Assembly: GCF_026341275.1 (NCBI RefSeq)
Contig: NZ_JAIFZO010000002.1
Coordinates: 1 to 64,000 of the forward strand
Source: Streptomyces ortus
GTDB lineage: Bacteria; Actinomycetota; Actinomycetes; Streptomycetales; Streptomycetaceae
Direction: 5' to 3'
Length of the DNA: 64,000 nucleotides
Made by a program: the position numbers and the translations under genes. The notes beneath the pieces are model-generated. The model worked only from the letters and a program-made list of their open reading frames with translations, was not told the DNA's origin and did no database searches. Positions 8,527-16,516 of the stretch are shown piece after piece (positions within the stretch are counted from its first letter, which is position 1; every line of letters starts with the position of its first letter).

Positions 8527-9206
8527 CCCGGCGGCGGACGCGCCGGCGCAGCAGCCGTAAGGCGCCCGTGGATGCAGGGCTGGTGGTGGTTCTCGGAGCC
8601 TGCGGGCTCGTCATCATGTTGTTCGTGGCGGTGGTTCAGTGGCTGCTGGTCCACTGGTGGGTGCTCATCGCCCTGCTCGCGGTCGGGGCCGTGGTCGTTA
8701 CTGGGTGGGTGCAGCGGCGTCAGCAGCGGGCGCAGTGGGAGCAGGTGCAGGCCCGTGCCCTGCGGTATGCGATGCCGCAGCTGGACGCTCTGCACCACCG
8801 CGAGTTCGAGAACGCGGTACGCGAGCTGATGCGCCGGGACGGCTGCCAGGATGCGGTGCGGGTCGGCGGGGGCGGTGACCTGGGAGCCGACGTGAAGGCC
8901 ACCGACCCGTTCGGGCGGCGCTGGGTGATCCAGTGCAAGCACCGCCGCGGCGGGGACCACGGCTCCGCCGTGGGAACCCCCGACCTGCAGGTCCTCAACG
9001 GGACGGCCCGCCCGGTCCACGGCGCGGACATTGCGGTCCTGGTGACGAACGGCCGGGTCACAAAACCCGGGGTCGCGTTCGCGTCAGCGCAGCGCCTGTA
9101 CCTGGTGGACCGGCGCACACTCGCCCAGTGGGCGGCCGGTTCCCAACCACTGTGGACACTGCTGGGGGCGCTCCCGCCCCCACGGCGCCCCACCGCTCTG
9201 AGCTGA
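8523..9206 (+). CDS. Membrane-anchored Mrr-like restriction endonuclease
   Basis: A 227-residue protein. Residues 18-62 form two membrane helices, and the C-terminal half is an Mrr_cat-type PD-(D/E)xK nuclease domain. It has HHREFENAVRELMRRDG near residue 91, G121-A-D123, and Q137-C-K139, the expected Asp and Q-x-K catalytic pair. Known Mrr-type enzymes cut modified or foreign DNA; anchoring to the membrane suggests action on incoming DNA, but that is inference. It starts at GTG 8523 within GTGA, overlapping the preceding small gene. A perfect bidirectional hairpin follows at 9298-9327. Confidence 0.75.
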   Translation: MTRRRTRRRSSRKAPVDAGLVVVLGACGLVIMLFVAVVQWLLVHWWVLIALLAVGAVVVTGWVQRRQQRAQWEQVQARALRYAMPQLDALHHREFENAVRELMRRDGCQDAVRVGGGGDLGADVKATDPFGRRWVIQCKHRRGGDHGSAVGTPDLQVLNGTARPVHGADIAVLVTNGRVTKPGVAFASAQRLYLVDRRTLAQWAAGSQPLWTLLGALPPPRRPTALS

Positions 9207-9297
9207 CAGCAGACCACACCCGGCGGCCGTACGGGACGGTTGGCGGCGCCTGCGGAGCCAGGCAGGCCCGGCACATCGCCGGATTCCCGTCATCCAC

Positions 9298-9327
9298 AAG
9301 GAACCCGGCAAATCTGCCGGGTTCCTT
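9298..9327. terminator. Bidirectional terminator hairpin
   Basis: A perfect 13-bp stem (AAGGAACCCGGCA and its complement) with loop AATC lies between the ends of two converging units: the Mrr-like gene on the plus strand and the gene ending at 9341 on the minus strand. Confidence 0.8.
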
Positions 9328-9340
9328 GTCACCTCTGGGG

Positions 9341-9661
9341 TTAGGCCTCCACGATCTCCGCGTCCACGACGTCGTCGGCAGGCACGGCGACCTTCGCAAG
9401 GTTGCGCCCGATCGTCCGGAGCCACTTCTGCAGGTGCTCGGCATCGGTGGGGAAGCGCCGCAGGGTGGCGTCCTCATCCATGAGCACCTGGTCCCGCCGA
9501 ACCAGGGCGTGTCCCGCGGCGTTGGTCGCACCCACGTGTGGATCGCAGCCTGCCTCCTTGCGCCCCGGCGGGCCCGTCTTCGTATTGTCCGGAGCCGCGG
9601 TCGGGGCGGGGATCGACGGCTGCGGAACGTGGATGGTGCCGGACCCGGCCGCCACAGCCAC
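9341..9661 (-). CDS. Conserved small protein downstream of the replication-relaxation gene
   Basis: A 106-residue protein from GTG 9661, only ten bases after the stop of the gene at 9671, so probably in the same operon. The N-terminal part is Pro/Ala-rich and low in complexity. The C-terminal 60 residues are well formed (TDAEHLQKWLRTIGRNLAKV, ending in an acidic DAEIVEA). There is no recognised domain. It ends just before the hairpin at 9298-9327. Confidence 0.5.
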   Translation of the reverse strand: MAVAAGSGTIHVPQPSIPAPTAAPDNTKTGPPGRKEAGCDPHVGATNAAGHALVRRDQVLMDEDATLRRFPTDAEHLQKWLRTIGRNLAKVAVPADDVVDAEIVEA

Positions 9662-9670
9662 CGTGAGCGG

Positions 9671-11095
9671 CTACCTGCCGGGGCGTTTGCCGAACAGGGA
9701 CTGGCGCAGCGTCCGGGGCTGCTGCCGGAGGCCGGTGCGGCAGTCGGGGCAGTGCCGGCCGTCCTCGGGCGGGACGTCGTCATAGAGATAGCCCGGGCGT
9801 CCGGTGACGGGCAGGCCGCACCGCTCGCACGCGGCCGGAGCAGACACCGGCCCCCGACCCCCCGAAGCGTCATCCGGGACGTAGTGCGAGGTGTTCTCCC
9901 AACCGCTCACCCCGGCCTCGCGTTCACGCTTCCAGTCTTCCTGCTGCCGGGCGCGTTCGGCTTCCCAGTGCGCCTCGCGCTCCTGGCTGCGCTGTTCGTC
10001 GCGGTGGCGCCACACCTCGATGTCATCGGGATTGGCCAGGGCGTCGGTGAGGATCTGCCACTGGCGGTGTCCGCACCGCCGCCACACTTCCCCGAGCGGC
10101 CCCTGCTCCTGCAGGAGGGGCAGGGTCGTGAACAGCAGCGGGATCGCGTCGCCGTAGTCGCGGTATCCGTCGTCCGGTTCGCCGTTGTAGCCGCCCATGC
10201 GCTCCCAGCTGCCCGACCAGAACTCCCGGGTGAGGTCCAGGACCCGGTTCATACGGTTCCTCAACGCCTGCTCCCCAGTCCGGGCCCCCGGGTTGAACAC
10301 CACCGCGACCGGCGGGTACCCCTCCCGGAAGGTCGGCGGATACAGGGTCCGCCACACTGGCAGTTCGCGGCCCTGGTGGTCCTTGGTCTTCTGGCGAAAG
10401 AAACGGCGGTAGCGGTCGAACTTCGCCGCCAGGACATCCGCGGACTCCGTGCAGTTGTCCACCTCGAACAGCAGCACCGGCACCCCCGCCTCCGGCGCGT
10501 GCAGCACGGCGTCAGTGCGGACGGTGGCACGGTTGCGGCCGCTGCTGGGCAGCGCCATCGCCACCTCCGTCGACCAGGCCCTCACCGACCCCACCCCGGC
10601 CACCACGCCGGGCACAGCCGACTCGCCGGTCGAAGCGTCGGACACCGTGGCGGCAGCGGTGATCTGTGCGGGGATCGGCAACGTGGTGGCGGTCGTACGC
10701 CGTACCGGGCGGGTGGGCTCCGGCACGGTGCGGGTGATCGCGATAATGGTCTCGTTGACCGCCATCGCATGCGGAGCACCCGAACGAGCCGCTCCCCGCG
10801 CGGTGGAGCCCATCTCGCCGACAGTCCGGCACAGGACTTCGGCCGCGGCGCCCAGACCGAGCGGAGTCAGCCTCCACAGCTTGTTCCCGTCCCGCGCACT
10901 GCCCTCCGAAACCGTCAGTCCGTGCCGGGACAAGTCGAGCAGGGCGTTGCGGAACGCCTTGTTGTCCTTGTGACCGGGAGCGGTCAGCCGGTGGACCTGG
11001 TCTGCGGTCGCCACCTTCAGGACTCCGAGCGCGGCCAGGACGTGTCCACGCACCGCGGCCGTCGACCCGTACGGATACGCCTTCGAACCACCCAC
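9671..11095 (-). CDS. Replication-relaxation family protein
   Basis: A 474-residue protein with the layout of the actinobacterial plasmid replication-relaxation family (Replic_Relax). An N-terminal winged-helix part (about residues 10-75, VRGHVLAALGVLKVATADQV) is followed by a central alpha/beta domain (about 120-330, VLLFEVDNCTES). A charged helix comes next, then a C-terminal CxxC/CxxC zinc site (CERC and CPDC). The family is associated with plasmid replication or nick processing; the exact role here is not known. The start is GTG 11095 with AAGGGGCGGG upstream. It probably leads a two-gene operon with 9341-9661. Confidence 0.7.
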   Translation of the reverse strand: MGGSKAYPYGSTAAVRGHVLAALGVLKVATADQVHRLTAPGHKDNKAFRNALLDLSRHGLTVSEGSARDGNKLWRLTPLGLGAAAEVLCRTVGEMGSTARGAARSGAPHAMAVNETIIAITRTVPEPTRPVRRTTATTLPIPAQITAAATVSDASTGESAVPGVVAGVGSVRAWSTEVAMALPSSGRNRATVRTDAVLHAPEAGVPVLLFEVDNCTESADVLAAKFDRYRRFFRQKTKDHQGRELPVWRTLYPPTFREGYPPVAVVFNPGARTGEQALRNRMNRVLDLTREFWSGSWERMGGYNGEPDDGYRDYGDAIPLLFTTLPLLQEQGPLGEVWRRCGHRQWQILTDALANPDDIEVWRHRDEQRSQEREAHWEAERARQQEDWKREREAGVSGWENTSHYVPDDASGGRGPVSAPAACERCGLPVTGRPGYLYDDVPPEDGRHCPDCRTGLRQQPRTLRQSLFGKRPGR

Positions 11096-11882
11096 CCCGA
11101 ACCCGCCCCTTCATCATTTCCTCTTGGCCGCGCCTGACGCGGCGGTGTACCCACTCACCGCGCTGCGAGCGGACCGACCGCGCCGGGCCGCAACCGAACA
11201 GCCGCGCCGCCCGGGCCCTCTGATCACGACGCATCCAGCCTGCCACCTGCCACAGACAACACATCCCCCACCAACCAGCAGGAACAGGAAGGGAGACAGA
11301 AGAGGGTTGCCATGGGTCGTGGTCAGGGCTGGGCAAGGGGGCTGAGCTGCATAAACCGTGTGCAGTCTACTGGTGGTACCGGTAGGGGAGTTGGTAGGGG
11401 GATCGGTAGGAAACACGGTAGGGGACTTGAAGACCCTTGCAGGCGTCCGGGGCCGGCTTCCTCACACACCTCGGCGACGCTTGCGTGATGGACAGCCGTG
11501 ACGCGTACCGCAACGAGCGCGCAGCCGCATCACGGGCTACCCTCTGCCGTCTCGCGGCGCAGCCACACCCACGCGCGCCGTAGCGGATGGTGATGGTGTG
11601 TCAGGCTGGGCGTACACGCTCCGGCGCGTCGGCCCCTTTTCTGCTTTTCCCCCTGTGGCAGGAAGGGGCTGTTCAGCGTTGTCTGACCACGTGAAGGTAG
11701 CGGTCCGGGCCCGGGCCCGGCGGCCTGTCCGCCGCCCGTGAAGCGGCCAGAGCCTGCACGTAACCCTGGCATGCCAAACTAATACTGTTACAGGCGATAT
11801 CGGTTTTCTTCAGGCGAAGCGAGGAGGGTGGAACCCGGAGCCGTTGGTCGGTTCCGCTCCGTCCTCCTTGGAAGGAGGCCTG
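11096..11882. other. Long intergenic region with short direct repeats
   Basis: These nearly 790 bases between divergent genes contain no convincing gene; frames open here are low-complexity. They hold the four 12-bp repeats at 11381-11428. There is also an A/T-richer patch near 11775-11800 (ACTAATACTGTTAC) that could carry a promoter for the gene at 11883. CCTCCTT and AAGGAGG, separated by GG, form a palindrome over the ribosome-binding site of that gene. Confidence 0.45.
11381..11428. repeat. Four tandem 12-bp repeats (GGTAGGGG-type)
   Basis: GGTAGGGGAGTT, GGTAGGGGGATC, GGTAGGAAACAC and GGTAGGGGACTT follow each other without gaps at 11381, 11393, 11405 and 11417. The first eight bases are conserved and the last four vary, which is typical of protein-binding iterons rather than slippage. 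They lie about 285 bases upstream of the replication-relaxation gene, in noncoding DNA. Confidence 0.6.
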
Positions 11883-12065
11883 TTGCAGGTCTCATCGGCA
11901 GAGCAGGCCGCGGCGATCGTGGAGGTCGTGGCGGCAGTCCGTGAGAAGGACTACTGGCGGGCCGGTGTCTTGATCGAGAGATTTGTACGGGAGGCGGACC
12001 TGGCCGACCTGACCGCCCTGCGCACAGCCCTCACCGAGGAAGCCGCTACAGCGCAGGAACCATGA
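11883..12065 (+). CDS. Small helical protein
   Basis: A 60-residue protein, probably starting at TTG 11883, four bases after GAAGGAGG. A longer start at 11844 would have no ribosome-binding site. The sequence is almost fully helical and charged (AAAIVEVVAAVREKDYWRAG), without cysteines or membrane segments. CCTCCTT in the leader pairs with the ribosome-binding site, so translation may be damped. The family is unknown. Confidence 0.5.
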   Translation: MQVSSAEQAAAIVEVVAAVREKDYWRAGVLIERFVREADLADLTALRTALTEEAATAQEP

Positions 12066-12444
12066 CCTCATGTACTCCCGCCCGGGCCTTCGGCGGGCCG
12101 TCCACCGCAAAAAAAGTGGGGGCGGCTTGCAGTCCTTCCGTGAGGAGGCGGCGGGCGGGAGCAGCTGCCGCCGGTTGTCGGTGATCGGCGGTAGCCGGCC
12201 GTGCCGGCGCGGGGGCACCACGGCTCCCCTTGTGTTCCGCAGGTCTCCCCGCGCCGGTGGGTCCTCCCTCCTGGGGCGTGCGGGAGCCGCCCCAGGTCGG
12301 CGGGGAGGGCGTGGTGCCGGGAGACCCTTTGTATCCGCTGTGAGGATGAAGAGCTCCGGCCGTCTCATGGCCGTCCTGATTCCTGCACGGCCGGGGTCCG
12401 GGAGCCTGTCGGCGCGGTAACCATGCGAGTTGCCTGGCGGGTCG
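12066..12444. other. Interval without a recognisable gene
   Basis: I see no gene with coding bias. The stretch contains an A-run (AAAAAAAG near 12110) after a short inverted repeat and several small G+C-rich hairpins, which may end the transcripts of both flanking, converging genes. Confidence 0.35.
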
Positions 12445-12720
12445 TCATCCGATGAGGGTGCGCAGGACGGTGGTGCTGGCGCCGGTGGCGGTCAGTGCGG
12501 CGATGACCGCGGTGGCCGGGTGCGCGCCGGACAGGACAGTGAGGGCGGCGATCACGAGGCCGATGACCGCGGCGGCGAGCAGGACGACGGTGGTGTGCAG
12601 GGACAAGAACGGCTCAGTGCCGGGGGCCGGCGCGAGGCGAGACTGCTCCGCGGAACCGGACGGTGAGGCGGTGCCGGGCCGAGCGGGCGCGATGGGCTGG
12701 ACGGGTTCAGGAGGGCTCAT
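12445..12720 (-). CDS. Small two-helix membrane protein
   Basis: A 91-residue protein from ATG 12720. The N-terminal 38 residues are Pro/Ser/Ala-rich. Two hydrophobic helices follow (about 43-61 and 66-83), with a short RTLIG end. It resembles the other small membrane hairpins of this replicon in layout only. The ribosome-binding site is weak. No family is recognised. Confidence 0.5.
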   Translation of the reverse strand: MSPPEPVQPIAPARPGTASPSGSAEQSRLAPAPGTEPFLSLHTTVVLLAAAVIGLVIAALTVLSGAHPATAVIAALTATGASTTVLRTLIG

Positions 12721-12937
12721 GGCTTAACGGTCCCGCCGGGTGGGGCGACGGCAGGCGTGGGCCGAACGGATCCGATGACACCCGATCGGCAGCTCGGCGT
12801 GAGTGAACACTTCTCCGGTCCGGTCGAACGCAGCGTTGCCTCTGTGTCACACCGGCGGGCTGTTCGCTGAAGTTCGGTGCTGTTCCACCACCGTCCTTCT
12901 AGCCTGCTCAGCACAGCGGTACGGGGGATGGGCGACG

Positions 12938-13870
12938 GTGAGCGAGCACCACACGAAGGCCGAAAGCACTGAGCGCGAGGGCCTGTACGAACAGCATCTT
13001 CAGCGCCAGGCGCAGGCGCTGCGGCGGTTGAAGGTGCAGCGGGGTGATCCCTCGTTGCGCAGGATCCAGGCGCGGGCCAAGGGGCTGTTCGGTGAGGGGG
13101 TGCCGCTGCCGCTGGCGACCCAGCATGCCGCGTTCAACGGCCGCTACGTCAGCCTCGACAAACTGATCGTCCTCGTGCGCACCCTGATGTCCTGGGATCC
13201 CTACGGCCAGCCCTGCCCCGCCCCCGACCGCACCCACCCCGACCTCGCCTTCTGGCACGAGCAGTGGCGCACCATCACCGAACTGCGCACCCACCGGCCC
13301 CGGCCCGCCCCCACCCGTACACCAACACCGGCGCAGACACCGGCACCCGTCGGCCTGGAACCAGTTGGTCCCGATGCCCCTCACAGCGGTGCTCCCGGGC
13401 CCGCGGCTGCACCCACAGCGCCACCACCCGCCGCTGATACTCCTGCGCCGGCCGTGGCCGCGCCGCGCCCGTCGGCAGGATCCGGCCGCTTCGCGGGACG
13501 CGTTCTGACCAAGGCAAGCCGGACCCTGGCGGCCACGAGCCTGGCCGGCGTACTGATCCTCGCCCTGGACGCCAGCAGCCCCCACCTCTGCCCGACCGCA
13601 CACACCAGCAGCACCAGCATCTCGCTCCGCACCGAACAGACCCGGCAGGTCCACTCCCCGGCTCTCGCAGCCGAAGTACAGCAAGCGGCCCTGCAGGCCC
13701 CGGGCATGTGCATCTACTACATGGGCCGGACCAGCTGCCCCGCGGACTTCCCCCAACCCACACCCACCAGCTATCCCACACCCAGCCAAGACCCCAGCCC
13801 CAGCCCGGATCCCAGTCCCAGCCCGGCCCCCGCCCCGGAACCCACCCGCAAGCACGACACCTGCACATAG
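12938..13870 (+). CDS. HTH-like domain fused to a membrane anchor and external Pro/Ser tail
   Basis: A 310-residue protein from GTG 12938 behind a GGGGGATGG site. Residues of about 15-100 (ALRRLKVQRGDPSLRRIQAR ... FWHEQWRTI) look like the helical, XRE-like N-terminal module found in many Streptomyces signalling proteins. A 90-residue Pro/Ala linker follows, then one membrane helix (LAATSLAGVLILALDA). The outer part has two nearby cysteines (GMCIYYMGRTSC) and a PSPSPDPSPSP tail. The order suggests a cytoplasmic sensing or DNA-binding domain tied through the membrane to an external segment. No catalytic site is visible. The function is unknown. Confidence 0.65.
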   Translation: MSEHHTKAESTEREGLYEQHLQRQAQALRRLKVQRGDPSLRRIQARAKGLFGEGVPLPLATQHAAFNGRYVSLDKLIVLVRTLMSWDPYGQPCPAPDRTHPDLAFWHEQWRTITELRTHRPRPAPTRTPTPAQTPAPVGLEPVGPDAPHSGAPGPAAAPTAPPPAADTPAPAVAAPRPSAGSGRFAGRVLTKASRTLAATSLAGVLILALDASSPHLCPTAHTSSTSISLRTEQTRQVHSPALAAEVQQAALQAPGMCIYYMGRTSCPADFPQPTPTSYPTPSQDPSPSPDPSPSPAPAPEPTRKHDTCT

Positions 13871-14072
13871 ACCCTGGCCTGACGGCACAAGACGCGGCCC
13901 CATCCGGAGCGCGGAAGCGGTGCGCGCATCCGACGGCAGGAGCATCCGCACAGCACAGCCGCGCCGTTCCCGCGGCCGGGTCCGCCGCGAGCGGTACGAC
14001 CAATGCCCTCACCCGGGTGAGAGCAGGCCCAAGTCCGGGCGAGTCGCGACCGGCCACCGCTAGCAAGAGCTC

Positions 14073-14729
14073 ATGTTCTCGAAGATCGCAGTCACTGCCG
14101 CCGCCCTCCTGGCCTTCCCCCTCACCGCTGCACCCGCCGCCGCAGACCAGGCACGGGCAGAATCCCTGCCGCTGGCCGACGCCGTCCAACTCCTGCCCAC
14201 CGCAGCCGAATCCCGCGACGGATACCAGCGCACCAGCTTCAAGCACTGGGTCGACGCCGACCGCGACACCTGCAACACCCGGGCGGAAGTCCTGATCGCC
14301 GAATCCCGGGTCGAGCCGACCATCGAGGCGGGCTGCAAAGTCGTGGCGGGCGAGTGGTACTCCTACTACGACGGCGTCACCCTCACCGCGCCGGGCGGCC
14401 TGGACATCGACCACATGGTCCCCCTCGCCGAAGCCTGGGACTCCGGGGCCTCGGGATGGACCGCGGCACGGCGCGAGGCCTACGCCAACGACCTCGACGC
14501 CGACCGCAGCCTGGTCGCCGTCACCGCCCGCACCAACCGCTCCAAGAGCGACCAGGACCCGGCCGACTGGACCCCACCGCTCGCCGACGCCCGCTGCACC
14601 TACGCCACCGACTGGGTCGCCACCAAACTGCGCTGGCAGCTGACCACCGACGGCCGCGAACGGGCCGCCCTGACCGAACTCGCCGCGGGCTGCGGACAGG
14701 AGACGGTCGACTACACCCCGGCGCCGTAA
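14073..14729 (+). CDS. Secreted HNH nuclease-like protein (DUF1524/GmrSD C-terminal type)
   Basis: A 218-residue exported protein. A typical signal peptide with hydrophobic core AVTAAALLAFPLTAAPAAA ends near residue 25. The domain carries D113-H114 in LDIDHMVPLAEAWDSGA and, further on, NRSKSDQDPADW, matching the His-Me finger core of secreted HNH proteins of Streptomyces. Two cysteine pairs (C67/C88 and two later) could form disulfides. Likely an extracellular nuclease, possibly for DNA scavenging; substrate is inferred from the family. ATG 14073 has only a weak ribosome-binding site. Confidence 0.75.
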   Translation: MFSKIAVTAAALLAFPLTAAPAAADQARAESLPLADAVQLLPTAAESRDGYQRTSFKHWVDADRDTCNTRAEVLIAESRVEPTIEAGCKVVAGEWYSYYDGVTLTAPGGLDIDHMVPLAEAWDSGASGWTAARREAYANDLDADRSLVAVTARTNRSKSDQDPADWTPPLADARCTYATDWVATKLRWQLTTDGRERAALTELAAGCGQETVDYTPAP

Positions 14730-14890
14730 GTGCCCGGTGTCAGATCCTTCACCTCCACGGCGCCCATCCACCTGCGGGCGGCGAGAGCAGCGACGACGTG
14801 GCGGAGCGGCGAGCGCGGGATCTTCACCGGCGACAGGAGCGGCGCGAACGGCCTGGCATGCCACTGCACCCATCCATCACCTCATCGGAC

Positions 14891-14935
14891 CCTGACATCT
14901 GTCAGGGACGCGGCGCCCCGGGCACGGTCTACCGT
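14891..14935 (+). promoter_or_regulatory. Palindrome-plus-minus-10 promoter, copy 1
   Basis: CCTGACATCTGTCAGG (14891-14906) is followed after exactly 21 bases by TCTACCGT (14928-14935), a Streptomyces-like minus-10. The same palindrome and 21-base spacing occur at 35016-35060. Both lie upstream of genes for small exported proteins. The palindrome sits at or just above the expected minus-35 and probably binds an activator; dyads of this shape are common for NarL/LuxR-type response regulators (inference). Confidence 0.6.
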
Positions 14936-15096
14936 CCCCATCGCTGACTCGGACAACTCTTGGCCTACGGCGGCTGGAGTGGGAGCGCCGTGAACGCTGC
15001 CCAGTAGCCGACGACACGACGAAGGTCCCGGCAGGTGGGCAGTGCGGCACAGAGCCGATCTGCGGGAGCCGTCCGCACGTAGACCAGGGAGACAAC

Positions 15097-15600
15097 ATGC
15101 ACAGCATTCGCCGGATCTTCAGCGTGGGGGCAGCCGCACTCATGCTGGGGGCAGGACTCGTGGCCGGCTCGTCCAGTGCGGCTCAGGCGGCGCCAGCGGA
15201 CTGTACGGGAGGTGCGAAAGGTTTCACCGACATCCCCGACAGTCTCAGCGGAACGGGTGTGGCGGGGGCGGGAGCGCTGTCGATCAGCACTCCCCCGGCC
15301 GTCGCCTCGTACGCGATGCAGACCGGCAACGTCGGCGGCACATCGATGGGATGGGGCGTCCTGAGCACCAGTGCCAGTATTTGGGGCCCCACCGCCAGAG
15401 GACAGGTCTGGATGGATGTCACCAACGACAACAAGAAGTCGTGGATCCAGTGTGGTCCGTTCGCGGTGTTCTCGGCCGGTACCAGGATCACGACCCCGGC
15501 CTACCCGACCAGCAGCTCGGCGAGCCGGGCCTTCCGTGTCTGCGCGCAGGTGGACAGCCTCGGCACCAGCAGCGGCATCACCTGCACCCCCTGGTGGTAG
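15097..15600 (+). CDS. Secreted protein of unknown fold
   Basis: A 167-residue protein from ATG 15097 behind AGGGAG. A signal peptide (RRIFSVGAAALMLGAGLVAG, cleavage after AQAAPA) precedes a Gly/Ser/Thr-rich beta-like domain with four cysteines (C36, then one each in WIQCGPF, FRVCAQV and ITCTPWW). It ends in PWW. No catalytic motif is seen. Its promoter shares a palindrome and spacing with that of the secreted protein at 35148, so both are probably induced together. A strong terminator follows at 15641-15678. Confidence 0.65.
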   Translation: MHSIRRIFSVGAAALMLGAGLVAGSSSAAQAAPADCTGGAKGFTDIPDSLSGTGVAGAGALSISTPPAVASYAMQTGNVGGTSMGWGVLSTSASIWGPTARGQVWMDVTNDNKKSWIQCGPFAVFSAGTRITTPAYPTSSSASRAFRVCAQVDSLGTSSGITCTPWW

Positions 15601-15640
15601 ACCGCCCCCACGCACTGGCGAAGATCCCCGGACCGGCTCT

Positions 15641-15678
15641 GGCCGGTGCCCGTACGCTGCAGGCGACGGGCACCGGCC
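15641..15678 (+). terminator. Terminator hairpin
   Basis: A perfect 13-bp stem (GGCCGGTGCCCGT with its complement) and a 12-base loop lie 40 bases after the stop of the secreted-protein gene. Confidence 0.7.
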
Positions 15679-15756
15679 GGCGGCCGGACCCGGTCGGGTG
15701 AACACGCCCGACGCGCAGAACCCGCACGGCGGCCGGCACGTCGTGCCGGACCGGAT

Positions 15757-15966
15757 ATGAACCCGATCAATAACGCACACGTGGCCCGGCCGGGCCTGGC
15801 CGTGGTGGAGATCGCGGCCGCCGACGACGCAACCGCCTTCGCCGTCCAGCAGCTGCTCGGCGCCCACTGCGCCATCGCACCCGCGGACCGCACCGCGAGG
15901 GAGCCCGGCGCGCCCGGCGTACGCCTGCGCTGCTTCCTCGACCTGCACCAGGAACCCGACGTCTAG
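15757..15966 (+). CDS. DUF6207-type small protein
   Basis: A 69-residue protein from ATG 15757. The pattern MNPINNAHVARPGLAVVEI, then AADDATAFAVQQLL, then a GVRLRCFLDL end agrees with my memory of DUF6207, a small Streptomyces-only family of unknown function. The frame is open upstream but there is no coding bias before this ATG. It converges with the gene ending at 15993. Confidence 0.55.
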   Translation: MNPINNAHVARPGLAVVEIAAADDATAFAVQQLLGAHCAIAPADRTAREPGAPGVRLRCFLDLHQEPDV

Positions 15967-15992
15967 AAGCGCTGCTACTGCGGGCGTCCTCG

Positions 15993-16457
15993 TCAGCCCG
16001 CCCTGCAGGCTCCCACCACGGTGAGGTGGAAGGCGTCGATCGCGGCACGCACCTGCGCAGCCTGCTCCCACTCCTGGTGGTGATCGCCGCTGTAGAGATG
16101 GAAGCGCCGGGAGACGAGCGCGCCGGCCACCTGAGCGACGTCGTCGGGTGTGGCGTAGACGCGGTGCAGTGCGGTGAGGGGGCCACGCGGGATCGCGCCG
16201 ACGGCGTCCGGGCGTAGCAGGCTGTGGGCCCAGCCGGTGTCGTCGTGCCAGATCAGCCGGATGCCGCCCGGGCCGGCGCAGCGGGAGGCGTCCCAGGTGA
16301 AGACCAGGCGCATGGCGGTCTCGCGCCGGTAGTCGCGTTCCACGCGGACGGCGCCGGGCGGGATGCCGCGGCCGGTGAGCTCCTGGTCGACGGCCCGGGC
16401 GTAGGGCCAGTGCGGCAGCGATGCGGGATCCAGCATGCCGGGCGGGTTGAGCAGCAC
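15993..16457 (-). CDS. DUF6292-like protein
   Basis: A 154-residue protein, probably starting at GTG 16457. The pattern of an N-terminal helix YARAVDQELTGRG, a central strand MRLVFTWDASR, IRLIWHDDTGWAHSL, and a final helix after TPDDVAQVAGALV resembles DUF6292, a Streptomyces family of unknown function. It lies 60 bases after the Y-family polymerase gene on the same strand and could be cotranscribed from the promoter with the SOS-like box. Confidence 0.5.
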   Translation of the reverse strand: MLLNPPGMLDPASLPHWPYARAVDQELTGRGIPPGAVRVERDYRRETAMRLVFTWDASRCAGPGGIRLIWHDDTGWAHSLLRPDAVGAIPRGPLTALHRVYATPDDVAQVAGALVSRRFHLYSGDHHQEWEQAAQVRAAIDAFHLTVVGACRAG

Positions 16458-16516
16458 CAGTTCTCGCTTCCAGGGCAGATTGGGCCGGTGTAGCCGATGG
16501 GTGGGGGTGGGGGTGG

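Noticed and set aside
11114..11416. A 100-codon minus-strand frame covering the 12-bp repeats
   Set aside because: Its PT-rich start is simply the translation of the repeats; no ribosome-binding site and no coding bias.
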